Part shown: piece by piece, positions 34,561-47,380 of the stretch | How the letters are laid out: the number at the start of each line of letters is the position of its first letter | Numbering within the stretch: the stretch's first letter is position 1 | Assembly: GCA_907165065.1 (NCBI GenBank) | Contig: OU015541.1 | Location: 7,316,001-7,380,000 of the forward strand | Direction: 5' to 3' | Origin: Caprimulgus europaeus | Lineage: Eukaryota; Chordata; Aves; Caprimulgiformes; Caprimulgidae | Length of the DNA: 64,000 nucleotides | Translations under genes and position numbers: made by a program | The notes under the pieces: model-generated | Databases searched by the model: none | Told to the model about the DNA's origin: nothing | The model's input: only the letters and a program-made list of their open reading frames with translations

Positions 34561-36569
34561 TTGACTTTTTTGTAAAGTATTAAACTGTTAACTGTTTGCT
34601 GGCACTCGGAGGAGGGAGAGCCATCCGCACCCCCCCTCGCTCCACTCCACCACCAGCTCTCTTACCCTGCCAGGAGCCCTGGGGACTGCCGCGAGTGTCC
34701 GGTGGGCACTGCAAAGGTAGCTGTGATTTAATGAAGCCTTGGCTGGATGCGCTGAGGAGAACGTGGCTGCCCTAGGGGTACAGCTCTGGCAGGGGTGCAC
34801 GTGGCTGAGCTACTGTCGGAACAGGGGGTAAGATAAGGAAAGGCAGAGGGAGGGATGGAAGGAGGGGAAAGGGTAGAACAATTTTATTTTGCCTCTGGTT
34901 GCAAGATATAATCAACCTAAAGGGGAGAGCAAGAGAAGAGGGGGAAAAAAAAAAAGCAGAAGATTTGCAAACCTACATTTGACAAACCCTAATTTGGGAA
35001 ATTATTTTGTATATCAAACATCTTTGATTCCTAATGATGAGCTGTTTTTCAAAGAGAAAAATGATCCCTGGTGAGCTTGGGAGGGAACTTTAGCTTCATA
35101 AAATACTACTTATAGGCTTTATTAGATGGTACTATCAGATATTAGGTTCAGAGAGGATTAAGAAAAATTACATACTTTCTAGAATCATGAGAAAACCTGC
35201 CAACTTCTGGTGACTTGGTTTGAGCCTCCTGTGGTCTCTTGGGGCCCGTGGGTGGAGGACAGAGTTACAGACAGTCAAGTTTTCTAATGATCACCTCACT
35301 TTTATTTCCTTGCCTAAAATGAGGATATCAAAGGCAGTAGCTTTGAAATTGGGCCCATTTGCTCTGAATGGAAGAGGCAGCAGCTAGCAGGGCTCTTCAG
35401 CACTCAGACAGTTCTTTAAGATCAGCTACATGGTGCTGAGAAGTTTTTGTCCCCTGGTTGCTCCACAACCCAGCAAGCTCATGTTGTCCTACTGCCACAG
35501 AGACCAATAAGGACAAAAAAGGGACAGCCCAGCACAAAAGAAGTCTGCAAGCTGTGTATCAGTATTCAAGACTTTAGTTTTAAGCCACTGTGTAAACTAA
35601 AAACAAAAAAAACCAAAACCAAACCCAAACAATTTGAAAGTGCAAATCTACTTTCTGGCACCTCTCACCTTTCTTTTTGTGACTTACAAGGATGTGGTGG
35701 AAATCACCATGTTGCAATATTTTCTGGTTACAGAACAGTACCCTCAGTCTAATGCAGTGTGAAGCCCAAAAAGCCATTTAACAGAAAAGTGTGTTGTGTG
35801 AAATAAATGTTATCTGTACAAAGATGCTGCGCACATGGGACACGGTACAAGCGGTCAATGGATGTGCAAACAGGCACATTTATAGATGCAAAACAGGCAG
35901 TTGTGTGCATGAGTACTTGTAGAAACAATCACACGCTGTACATGAACATTTCCATGTCTAACCTCTCCCTTGGCTATTTGTTTCTCTCCCTGTAAACTTC
36001 AGTTTACTGATGGCATTCAAAACACCAGAGAGCTGAGAGCAGAGTTACTGTGAACAAGAAAAAATTCAGCATGTTTTTAATGAGCTTTTCTTTGGTTTAT
36101 TGTCGTTTTTGTCAATCCTGCCTTGGAATTCGAGGTTGCCAAATCTCCTCCCCAAAGATACATACTGTAGCTTCCAATGCCCTCAGGACTCCATTTTAAT
36201 ATTACAGGTTCCAATATAGTCGAAAAATGCCAGCAAGTGAGTAGGAGCCAGAGTCTACTTCAGCACACTTGGCTGGCCTTACAAATTTCTGAAATCTCTG
36301 TTTTCACTGGAGCTAGAAGAAAGAGATTTTTATCACTTGAAAGAAAAACTCAAGTCCCAGAGCAAACAAGCTTTAAGATTATGTTAGTTCTGCTCATTAG
36401 CTCAGAGACAAGAGGACTAAAGATGAACTGACAGGGGGTTTAGCCCTCTCGAACGCGGCAGCACGTGCGTGAAGAGCCTGTGTGGGACGGCCCTGCCGCA
36501 GCTCTGAGCAGGAGCCCTGCTGCCCCATTCCAGAGTGCAGTGGGAAATGACTTCAGCGTAAGGAATTTG

Positions 36570-36580
36570 TTACGTCATCA
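36570..36580. promoter_or_regulatory. CRE/ATF-like site
   Basis: TTACGTCATCA matches the ATF/CREB and PAR-bZIP half-site pattern (TTACGTCA). It sits in otherwise CpG-poor sequence. A single site proves little. Confidence 0.2.
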
Positions 36581-37104
36581 GTGACTTAAGACACACAATG
36601 CTACTGTATGTGTAGGTGACACCTCTGCTTGCTTTCACTGAGCCACAAGGCACTTGGGCTGTCCTCCCTTGACCTCACCACATCCCGTCTTGCCCACAAA
36701 CACTTTTATATTTAGCAAGAACCGAAAGAAAATCCACGGCATGAGACAGAAAATTATCTCTGCCCTAATGACAGCTACCTGGTAATAGCATCTCTCAATT
36801 TCCTTTATGCAACTGGGTTTAACAGTTTAATAATTACAGGCCAAATCTAGTCATGATACAGTTTGAAGGCAGCAATATGAGTTCTGGAATAAATATGATC
36901 TAAGTAGAGTTATGCACATATTTCATTCAGTGTCCAAATTATCATTGTTACCATCCATTTTGGACTGATTCAAAAAGAAAAAAGTTAAGCTCATGAAAAT
37001 GAAAAGGAAACAGTATCCACTTGTATTTCTATGAAGTGTCCTGTTTGTCCTGAAATTAAACTTGTAGGTTTGTTTTACAGCAGAGTGGGGTTTTTTAGTT
37101 TATT

Positions 37105-37130
37105 TGGTTGGTTGGTTTGGTTTTGGTTTT
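37105..37130. repeat. (GGTT)n low-complexity repeat
   Basis: Imperfect GGTT and GGTTTT units follow a T-rich stretch. Confidence 0.75.
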
Positions 37131-40100
37131 AAATAGCTACAAGCAATGTTGAAATTTTTGTTCAAAATGAGAATTCAGTGTTAATTCCAGAAAAATGTCA
37201 TAATGAAGTACCCCCACAGAATACTTTCTGGGCTCTGTGGGCAAACTGCATTTTTCCATCTGTACATTATTGGTCTCCAAAATTTTCACTCACCCTTGGC
37301 TTAACACTTCTTTTGTAGAACTACGGGTCTGGTCATATGCTCTGTTTCATCATTTATATGTCTGTATGACTGCTGGGGTTATAGGGTTATAAATTAACAT
37401 AATTGAATGGTGAATCAAGCTAATTTATTTCTACTTTCCTTCATGATAGGGGGAAAAATGTAAAGCTAAAAGACGTTTCAACCACAATCCCTCAAAAAAT
37501 GTTTCCACCTTTAATGCACACCGGAATCAAGAGTTCCTTTCTGATGAAAATATAGAATTAAACCTAAGTCTGCCATCTATCCTGATGAAGGATACTATGT
37601 TAATTGATAGCTTTTGCAAGCAAGAGATGGGTCATTTTGTCCATCTAATGGTTTCCATGAAAGGCAAAAAGCTAAATATAGATCTACAGGTGCCTCACTT
37701 AGAGGCTTTAAGCAGGTAGCAGTAAACTGCATCAGAGCATCTGCTTTGTGCAGCTTATTTTACTTTATTCCCACCCTGGAAGCATAATTTTGAAATCCAG
37801 ACAATATGGAAAATACTTTTTATACTAAAAGGAGGTAAGTGTAAGGTATGGATATTAGCTCTTCCTAGTAGCTGTCTTGTTTTGTTGCATTAACAATTTA
37901 CTACCTTACAGTTACAAATGTTCATACCTCTTCCAGTTAACTTAGAAATTAACTCGAAAGATTTAATTGTTGCTACTAGACATATTTTTTCCTTCATTTT
38001 TTAATATCTAGAAAAAAAAAGAAAATCTGAATTTGTAATATAAAAGTGCATAGGAAATGCCACATTAACTTAATGTTTTGTTTCATATTACAAGTTTTAA
38101 TTTCATTTTGTTTTTTAAAACTGCAGGTTTTTCCTCCAAAACTACATTGAACCCATACTGCCAAACAGAAATTGAAAACCAGAAATGTCCAGTAATGTTA
38201 TTACATGATAATAGTTGTTTGGGCTAAAACTGTACTTTCAAACAGAAAAAAATAACCAATATTCTAAAGCAAATTTCAGATAAATACTGACTGAGTTGTT
38301 TCAAAATAAACATAGTGCCTCAGATTTAATTTCTGTTAGGGAGAAGCCTCTTTTATTTGTTGTGCCCGTGGCAGAAAAATATTATCTCTTCCTCATCCTT
38401 CCAGCCACTACATGGCATTGTACAAAAGGAAGAGAGACATGCCCTCTGCTCTTTGGATTTTACAATCTGGTTATATGTGACATGCATGACAGAGAGAGAT
38501 GCCACTGCATGAGTTAGAGGGAGAGATGTGAAGTGTTTAGAAGATCCAGAGAAAGATTTACATGTATAAATAATTATTTTAAGAAAACATCTCAGTCATT
38601 TACACAACTGTGGCAGTCCTCTTTAAATTCAGTAAACTGCTGATATTTCTATGGTGAAATATATGACAGAAGAATTTAAATCAGAGCAAACATAATTGGT
38701 TAATCAGAGTTCAAGGAAAATCCACCACTTCTTAACAAGACCCGGGTTGCTGACTGCCAGAACCTACACACTGCCATGGTGGGCGGGTTGGAAATGCACC
38801 TGCAAGAAGGGCACACACCACAAAACACAACTGCTACCGCTCCCAGCAGCAAAAACACCCTGGAAATTGCAAACTGGTATCCAGTGAGTGACCTGAAGAC
38901 AGTTCTTATCCCAGAGAGCACATAATTCAGTGCAATGGCAAGCCACACGGTGGACAAGCAGCAAGGGTGACAGTGGGCAACGGACCAAGTGGGGATGTTG
39001 GCATAAATATTTTTTGGGCAAGGATCAGAGCAGCCACAGGTGACTGATAAATGCTGTGGACCCAGTGTCACTCTCAAGTGCACAGGGGAAGCTGATTAAA
39101 AAAAGCATTAGAAGTGACTGACAGGTTTCTAGTATGGCACAGGCATCCTGACCAAGGATGTCCCAAAAGGTAGCATGATACTGAGAACAAATGTTAACAC
39201 TGAATCCAGTTGGCAAACAGAGCTGTGGATGACATTTACCAGTTGCACCCAACTGGATTCACCAAAATCATTGCCTTAAAATGTGTAAACCAGGCCCTTG
39301 CTCAAACTCTCTGCTGCGTTTTCCTTTATCGATGTAAAAATCCAAAGGCCCCAGTGCAACTGCAGCAATCACAGAGGCGGGCAAGGGATGGATTTGTAGG
39401 GAAGGAAGCCCCTTGGGTCACTTCGTTAAATACAAGACTTGGAACAGATCTCCTCGTCTCAGACCTTGACCACTGTGAGACAGAGCAGATCAGAGCCGAG
39501 TTCAGCAGAACAATTACTTCCACGGCGCTTTCATGCTACATTTATCATACGTGTCTCTGCTCACAAAAGCATCTTGTTTTCACAACAACACTGGAGCAAA
39601 TTGCTATGCCTTTGTTGCCAGGCAAACTCTCCTCACTATTTTCTCCCTTGCCAGTCTCCAGTCTGCTGGTGCATTAGAACATACTCTTAAATCAAGAGCA
39701 ACTTCTCTCGAAGCCAATCCACAAATAGCCCAGAGTTCACAGCACTCTGACGCGCTGCAGATGCTTATTTCTTTGAGCCATGTTTCTGTTTGGATACACA
39801 AAGGAGGCTTTAAAGTTTCTCATGAAGCTATTCAATCCCCTCTGTGAGGAGAACATTCCTGTTAATGAATTATTTTGTCAATCCCTTCTCTTACAGAAGT
39901 GCTGGCAAGGTTCAGATACTGATGCAGGACACTGGAGGGGTCTGATTTCTTTTTTTTTTCTTGTTTGAAAACTTTTTTTCCCTTCTACAGTGGAAATTAG
40001 ATTTTTAACTAAGGCAATCTATCAGTAGAAAGGTATCTGCTTGCTGTAGAAGTTTTTACTTTTCATCAAAAGGCCCGAAACACTCAAATATAAAAAATCT

Positions 40101-41479
40101 AGTGTTGAGAAAAAAAAAAAAAAAAACATTATCTGAGAAATAAAATATTTTAATTGGAATTTCTAAAGAAAGTATTTCTTTTTAAATGACCAAAGAAATT
40201 ACAAACCATTTTCAAATTAATGAAACAAATACTCAAAACAGAGTAGAAAATACATCTAACTACCTGACAAGAGAGTAAATACAAATATATTCACTTACTG
40301 AGCTAGTTTAAAGCTAAGAAAAAGGTTTTATACAAATTGAAAATATATAGGATTATTTGGTTGTCTAGTTGAAAAAGCCACCTAATCTCATCCATTAATA
40401 TCCTTATATGACACACACTGATTAGTATTCACATAAATGAGCTATTTTATTGTCATGCATAAACATGCAAACACCCCTTCAGACATGCACGCGTGTGTAA
40501 CTACACGCAACAAACCAGCTCTAAACTGTGGCTTTGCAATAAAATTTCCCTATAATCTAGCTTGATTTTATATATATGCTTCAAAAGGGCAGTTAATCCT
40601 GTTTTGAAGAAAAGAAAGCACTCAGGAGTGCACTTGAGAGACTGTTGTAAGCTTCCATCACCTTCACAACTAGGAACTGTGTCTTATTTTAATATAATGT
40701 TATTATTTTACTGTTAAATTTGGTCAACATAAATATCCAGCTAAATATGCTTTCTCAGCTAAACTAAGAAGCTGGCTCTCACGTAGGGATGACTAGATAC
40801 AGCAATCAAAGCATCTCTCAGTATTTTTGATAAGCTGAATATGTCAAGTTCTTTAAACTTCACAGCAGAAGGGTGGATTTCCAGCCTTCAGGTCATTTCC
40901 ACTGACCTCCTCTAACTTTCCTTTAGAATCTTTCTACATATTCTTGAAGCATGGACATTTTACACTGTGACCCAATTAAAGCTGCATACAAGAATAAAAG
41001 TCTCTAATTTTATTTGCTTTATTTAGATTATTTTGCTTTTTTCTTGTTGTTGTTAAATTTATTATTGGTTTTATTTACACAGAATAGTTTTTCCCCCCAT
41101 AGTGCTGGACTATGAATTTGGTTGAGGTGACTACCTACCTATATACCTACCCCAAGACACAAGGAGATATAACCCATGGCTATAACCTGTATTCTTTGCT
41201 CCTGCAGGATTTTCTTTATATCTAACTGTATTAAAATGAATTCTGTTGGACAGAAGCCTCTTAACCCACAGATTCATTTTGCTCCTACATAGCAACTTTT
41301 TTTCCTTGTTATTCACTGCTCCGTCAAGTCCTGTGTCACCTTGCAGCCTTTACCAAACATTTTCTACCATTGCTTGGATCATTGGTACAAATATTATACA
41401 GCTGATACATTTTAGAAAGAGGAAGCATTTTGTCAGCATCTCCTATTAACAATATACTTTGAGATCCACTGGTAGGTCA

Positions 41480-41835
41480 GTATTTAATACATCTAACACA
41501 TGTTTAAATACCCAATGAGGCAAAACATCAGGTGAACCAAGTCAAATGCCCTGGAGAAATTCAGGTATATTATATCATCCCAGTTGCCATTCTCAAGTAG
41601 ACATACAATCCTGTTGAAAAGACAGTATGTTTATATATATGTTTATATACAAGATTTATATTCCTTGAAACCCTGCTAGCTGTCATTAATTGTATTTTAC
41701 CCTCTAATTCTTTGTTAATAGAGTTCTGGGTTAATAATTATGTTTCACTCTGAATCAAGATCAGACTAAGTGGTCTGTTGTTCCCTGAGTCATCCCTGTA
41801 ACCTTTTTAAAATACAGGTTACAGGTTGATAATCT
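41480..41835 (-). mobile_element. CR1/L3-type LINE reverse-transcriptase fossil
   Basis: On the minus strand, three reverse-transcriptase landmarks appear in the right order and spacing. SGNNRPLSLI (41762-41790) matches the 'PGNYRPVSL' block. LAGFQGI (about 41663-41679) matches 'QHGFRKG'. DDIIYLNFSRAFDLV (41541-41580) matches 'VDVVYLDFSKAFDTV'. The distances, about 100 and 115 bases, fit a CR1-clade ORF2. The aspartate of motif A is Asn here (YLN for YLD), and frame and stop damage lie between the blocks. The copy is 5' and 3' truncated, with no CR1 3' octamer tail visible. This is an old, dead insertion. L2 is less likely because its motif A reads differently. Confidence 0.75.
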
Positions 41836-41889
41836 CTAAGGGACATTTATGATCCTTACAAGAATGATTTCATGTAGTAAAACATTAAA

Positions 41890-41960
41890 GTGAAATCTTG
41901 GTTCTACTGAAGTAGATGGTGAAATTCTGATTGGCTTCAGTAGTGAAGGGAAGATTTCAT
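41890..41960. repeat. Fossil palindromic interspersed repeat, 71 bp
   Basis: The left end GTGAAATCTTGGTTCTACTG pairs with the right end, whose reverse complement reads ATGAAATCTTCCCTTCACTA. Inner words CTGAAGT and GGCTTCAG pair as well. This follows a palindrome I recall from sauropsid genomes ('gtgaaatcctggccccactgaag...'). It lies 55 bp from the LINE fossil. Confidence 0.5.
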
Positions 41961-44880
41961 TGAAAAGTGAAAACTGGAAAGCTAAAAAATAACTGAAAAT
42001 ATGAACGATATATTTAGCTTATAACTGAAAAAGAACACTAAATGGCAAGTGTTAGTTGCTACAAGGTCTTTCCAGCTGTGAAATAAAATGTCAACTTTTT
42101 GTGGAGTGCAGAAAAAAGTAGTTGAAAACCCAGTTTCTCATAGAAAAAATATGAAAAAAATATTACATGGGAAATTTTCAATCAGCAAAATTTAAACTAC
42201 TGCCTCTAATCACTGTTTGTGCAATTCCTGTTTGAATAGTCTTGCAGTTAGGTATGCATACCCCATACAGTAATAGAAGTCTGGAGAGATTAATTTTACA
42301 CCAGATGAGGGTCACAATTACCAAAAGAACCGATTCCTCCTTTAATTTCTCAGCAGAATTTTGAGATACTTACAGGTTATTTTTGAGTTAAACAAATTAT
42401 GTGATTGATATAGGAATGATACCTGATCAGCACTGAGGGAGAGACAGTTTATCTGACTAATGGGTTGGCTTCAAAATGATCTTAATTCTGTAGAAATCCA
42501 TACCGCAGTCTTATTTTGTACGCTTAATGCTTACCCCCTAAATATCCAAGAGCTATTTGATACCCTATAGCTCTGGGTCTTACAAATCAAGACTTATAGT
42601 CTTGTGTCTCAAGAGTTTCATACATGGGTGGTGTTTGTCATCAGAAAAAAAAAAAACTTAACAGCCATTACAGGATCAGTGAATCAGAAGAGAAAGTATT
42701 TTGGAGCACAAAAAAAAAAAGATAGTGTTTATTTTTAACACTAGTCTGCATAAAAGAAATGGAAGAAGGAGGTTGAAATGATTACTTAAGATAAAATAGT
42801 TTGAAGGATAGTTTTAAACATGTTACTCACTAGAGTGTTTGCCTTTCTTAATTTTGTGCTGTATGTTCTCAAACTGTTGGAGCAGCAAACTGGAGGAAGA
42901 TAAATGTCACCAGTAGAAATTTGCTTAAATATATATAAACATACATCTACACACATGTACATTTCTATATGCACATGCACACATGGTTTTGGTTGAGGAT
43001 TTTTGCTAGATAGCTCCAGGATCACCTTAAAAAAAAAATCTCTACAGAAAAACATCTGCACTTGCTATTCCAGATACAGTCAGACACCTGAGAGAGCATA
43101 AATTCCCCTGAATAGATGTATTGTTTTAACATTTATTTCTTCACCTTCTCAAAACGCCTGCTCATCTGAATTTACAATATATTAGCAGCTGTGCTGTATT
43201 TTGTGTGTGCATGCATGGTTCTCCTTCACTACACTAGAGCAGATTAGTGCTCATTCGCCTCTTTTCCTTGCTTCTCTTCAGATCGTTACACATGACAAAA
43301 CAACTGTCCTAATTACAGCAAGTGTTCCCAGCTCTGTCACCGTGACAATTACTGCAATGAGGGCTCAATATCTGCAGCAGACAGTAAAGTATTACTGCAG
43401 TTGTGTTTGATAGTGCTCAATGGTCCCCCTGAGAATTCTTCAGATCAGGTTTTTTTCCGTGGGGGTAAGGACTCCCCCCTTTCTCTGCCCACGGTGGGTT
43501 TGCTAACAGGGTTCAAAAGTTTAAGGCAGGGAGATGACCGAGGGTATACTGTGGAAAACAGAAGTTTTGTGTTTTTAAAGGAGAGGACCATTTGCAGATA
43601 TGTGGTGGGGTTTTTTTTCCTATGTGGGCTGGGCAGAACAGCCTTGTTGCCAGTGAAGGAAAAAATGGCTATTGGCCAGAGTGGTTGTGAACTGACCCTC
43701 TTTCGAAGTCTGTGACACTCTACAGAACCAGGAGACATATTCTTGAGATAGTTCCCTCTTTCCTCTACTTTGTATTTGCGAAGATGATATTGCTCCAGAT
43801 GGGGCAAAAGACCCAGATCCAATAATACAACATCCCCCTCTGGAACAGCAGCCCTGCTGCCCATGTGTCTTTCAGGAAGCCTCATAACCCACTGCTGTGC
43901 CTGCAGCAGCAACTCTACTGTCCCTTTAGGATTTTTTGTTTGTTTGTTCACGTGAACTGATACTTTCAGACTCTCCAACCCATCTTAAGGGATGGCCCCA
44001 CTTGTGACAATTCACTCTCCACTTATGCTGAACACCTTTAACCCCACTTGCCTCCCTTGTCAGCCTCTGCAATCTCAGCTCATCAAACAGGGAATTTTAG
44101 TTGTTTCCAAAGGCAATAGCATGACCTGCACGACATTCACTTTGTCCTGAGTGATGAAGGTGATGTTCTCTGCATTTATAGTTCATTATGCTCCTGAAGG
44201 TGATTCATTCAGACGTTCTCCTTCTAAAACCCATAAACAATGCAGAACCAGGACCTGTGTAGCTATCTCATTTGACCAGAAACAGGAACACAAGGTCCTA
44301 ATACTGATTATTGATCATGGAAGACTAATGCTGCCACATTTAACTTGGCATGAACCAGCCAGTGTACTTAAAGTCTGGATTTCTAATTTTCCTTGGTCAG
44401 GAATAAAGCAATACTTTATTTATCAGATAACATCTTTATTATAAGCAACTCACACAGCCTTTCTGCTTCAGCCCACATGGGTTTCTTCTGCTCTTGGCAT
44501 GGATCAATGAAGTCAATATTTCTGACTGCAAAGCTTTCTATGACTTACACATATTTAAAAGGATAAATCCCAATCAACAACTCCTCCGCTTGAACATAAC
44601 CATTATAATCCTTCTCTTTGATCCTTTGGGCTACAGTAACCAGGGTAAGGAAGAAGTACATCTTTCCAGATCTCAGGAAATAGTTATGATGACAGCAGAA
44701 GCTAAACAATGCTGCCTGGGTTTGCTGTCTGGAGTTTCTCCAGCAAAACCAGTAAGTGGTGCTACAGTTTCACAAGTACAAACTGGACAACAAGCCCTCT
44801 TAAACTGGTATTAACAAACAATACTGTTCATACCTCTTATGTACCAAAATGTCAAAATGCCTTGTATTCAAACTCCTGAA
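41961..44880. other. Unique non-coding stretch
   Basis: No gene is supported. A runs occur near 42646 and 42710. A 177-codon minus-strand frame at 43445-43978 has no recognisable domain. A short stretch at 43260-43420 keeps a balanced, repeat-free texture but is not convincing as an element. Confidence 0.5.
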
Positions 44881-44950
44881 CCTCTACAGCACTGAGACCG
44901 ATAGTAGGATGTTTGTTTCACATATGGGGAAATTGAGGCATATTAGAATA
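44881..44950 (-). repeat. MIR-like core fragment, reverse orientation
   Basis: TTTCACATATGGGGAAATTGAGGCA (ending at 44940) is close to the MIR core in reverse ('ttttacagatggggaaactgaggca'). The preceding CCTCTACAGCACTGAGACC fits the neighbouring 'cctcacagca..ctgtgagg' segment. The tRNA-derived head is not clear. Confidence 0.55.
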
Positions 44951-45234
44951 TTATCTTCATGGTACTATCATCATCAAAGAAAGGGGAAGAGAGCCAGAGC
45001 CACAGCCATGGTTTTCCCATTTAGCACAGCTTTACTTTTTACCAGATGAGATTGAATTACATAAGTCAAGCAGGGGAGTTGACCAAGTTATGTATTGGGA
45101 GTTGAATTTAATCACTATAAGACTTGTTTTAGTCTTGTGAATAGAGTATGCTACAACCATCCTTTCTTCAGCATATGGAGGCCAAATAAGTTCAAAGCAA
45201 ACACATTTCAACAGGATTACATTTGAGGGTTAAG

Positions 45235-45441
45235 TTGTTGGCCAGCCCTACATTTTACAGATACAGCTACACCAGCAAACCCCACTGATACAGATGCAGC
45301 TTGTCCTGCCAAAAGAGTGTTTTTAGCAGTTAAGTTTTTACTAGCTCCCTCAATGAAATAAGCTGTATCAGCAAAATCACCTTTTTTTTTTTGTACAGCT
45401 GAACCTATGCTGAAGGTTGTGCCAATATAGAAGTGCTACAT
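45235..45441. repeat. Fossil interspersed repeat, about 200 bp
   Basis: Ordered words ACAGCTACACCAGCAAACCC, CTGATACAGATGCAGCTTG, CTGCCAAAAGAGTGTTTTTA, AATAAGCTGTATCAGCAAAA and GGTTGTGCCAATATAGAAGT follow an element I recall from turtle and bird genomes ('tatagctacaccggcaaaac...gatgcagcttatac...aagctatactggcaaaag...gttgtgccggtatag'). The two halves are related as an imperfect inverted repeat, which suggests a non-autonomous DNA transposon. A T10 run interrupts it near 45384. Confidence 0.5.
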
Positions 45442-46959
45442 AAAAAAAGAATGACACTCGTAACCAAAATTATTATGCTGGCAGAAGGTTTTACTGTAAA
45501 CCTGACTTTAAAAGTTTCTTCTGAAAAATTTTAACAGAAGAAAAATCAAATAGAGAAAAGAGGGAAGGGAAGAAGGTGGAAGGGCAGGGAGAAGAGTGAA
45601 AAAAGGATTCCTTTTCACCCAATAGTCAAAATGGTCTCTCTGAAGTTCTGACCTTGCTCTAGAAACAGCTAAACAACTTCAAAAGAGGTGTTTGTTTTAT
45701 TGAGAGATCCAATAGATCTTTTGATATAGTGCCATATGTCCCAGTTCTGCTCTCACTGACGGTCAGGAGTGACTCGTCCGAGTCCAGAGAAGCTCCTTCA
45801 TGGAAAAACAACATGAAAAAAGAAGCAGGCTCTAGTCCTCAGCAAATCTTTAAATTTAAAACTAAGTTTAGTATTTGCCAAAAGGGCTAAGAGGCAGAGC
45901 TCTGGAAACTCTTGATAGGGGCTCACCTGGTTTTTGGTTTGCAGAATGCGGAGTGAGCAGACAAGCACTTCACTTCTGCTCCTTTGTTCAACTAAGGAGT
46001 CTAGCAAAAGGAATAAAAATACAGTAACTGCAAATGTAATTAGTCTTGCTCTTTTTCCTTTTTCTTTTAGTTGTCTCAATTTTGCATACAGTTTACACAT
46101 TTTTACTTGGGGAAACTTTCTCTTCTGAAGAGAGCTTACGAAATGGCCTGTGATAAAGTTATTTATTTCACACATTTTTACGCTGGCACTTTCTATACTA
46201 TGTGAGTAGCATCATCTTAACATTGGGGCAACTCTTTGCTATTTGCATTTATAGTAGATTTTGGAAGATTGAGTTATAAAAAAACCAAAAGGCTGTCTTT
46301 GACTCATGCTTAGTCTAAACTGCTCAACAAGGTAACAGTTTTCAAGACGGCAACCATAAACCAGATACTCCTTTAAAAAAGGAAAAAGAAACATCAGAGA
46401 AATAAAATCCCATGGACATTTTGTGCAGAGATTTTTTTTCTTTTAACGTACATATGTAAAGTATCCAGCAAAGTGGATGCTTCTGTTGCCTTTGGCCACT
46501 ACTGTAATGCAAACTATTATAATAATATATCACTCACTATATACAGTCAGAAAACTTCAAACCTGAAAGGAGTGAGTGAAAGCCTCCATTGTGAGTAAGG
46601 TCATCACTGAAAAGCTCTTTTAACCTATTCTCTGTTCTTATCCCCAGAAATGAATTCCACTGCTGAAGCTACAGAGAACAGTTGTATACAAGTAGTAAAA
46701 GAAAGAGAAATTCTAGCTGATTTTCAACTCTGCTGCTCATGCCTTTCTCTTCTCATTCATTAGAAATAGATCCAATCAAACAGACTTTGTCGCCATCCCT
46801 ATTTTGCCTTAATAAGATGTTATGGTCTCAGAAACATTCCTTATGACAGAGAAGAATGTTTCCTCTTTTGTTAAAATACCAAAGTGATTGTTGATCATAA
46901 TGATGTAACCTGATAACACTCACATGCTGCACAGATTGAGTTCCTTTGTAAGGCAGTTC
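45442..46959. other. Unique non-coding stretch
   Basis: No gene or clear mobile element. A purine-rich patch lies at 45535-45610. An acceptor-like tract ends at 46070 with no matching donor. Confidence 0.5.
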
Positions 46960-47380
46960 GGTCAGATTTTTCTCAGAAATTAATTTATCACGAAGGTGGG
47001 CTGAATTAAATATGAACTTTTACATGTGTTTCGGGTTCTAAAGACAAAGAGGAAGGGAGAGAAAGGAGGAGAATAAAGCCAGCAACACTTGTGAACGGGT
47101 CACACAGGAAAAGCCAGAAGCCCCTCTTGCATTTGGGGGGCAGGAAGTTATTTTTGGGATTTAAATTGCAAAAGGAAAGTAAGGATTTAACAAAGTAAAT
47201 CAGACTGTGATTAATTTTAAGGGAATGAACATTTTCAATAAACTTGATAGGCACGAGCCACATGTTGAAAGTCAGGCAGGGCCCTGGTTTTCTATGGCTA
47301 CTCAATAAAAAATTGCTTTTATAGAGACCTGTTGCAGCTAATACTTCCTTCTGGCAATGCACGCACCAATTCCTTCTCCA
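46960..47380. promoter_or_regulatory. Possible conserved non-coding element
   Basis: Repeat-free sequence carries homeodomain words (GTGATTAATTTTAAGGG), GGCACGAGCCACATG and GGGATTTAAATTGC. CpGs are few. The texture is enhancer-like but weaker than the blocks at 20.4, 34.2 and 58.0 kb. Confidence 0.25.

Larger units (their letters stand above)
34561..41479. other. Unique non-coding stretch
   Basis: No gene is supported. Noted items are a GC- and CpG-richer patch at 34600-34780, a smaller CpG patch at 36445-36520, a CRE-like TTACGTCATCA at 36570-36580, (GGTT)n at 37105-37130, an A18 run near 40110 and CTAC-type repeats at 41132-41152. The 39440-39620 interval keeps CpGs and may be conserved, but the signal is weak. 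Frames up to 155 codons at 39210-39677 overlap each other and resemble no protein. Confidence 0.5.

Noticed and set aside
37105..37130. Telomere-like or mariner-end repeat
   Set aside because: The GGTT units are irregular and not TTAGGG. No inverted partner is present, so simple low-complexity sequence is the better call.
39210..39677. 155-codon plus-strand ORF
   Set aside because: Three frames and both strands are open across the same interval and none resembles a protein. A possibly conserved non-coding stretch explains the lack of stops as well.
43445..43978. 177-codon minus-strand ORF
   Set aside because: No recognisable domain, no CpG enrichment, no splice or promoter context, and a competing frame on the other strand. 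Most likely chance.
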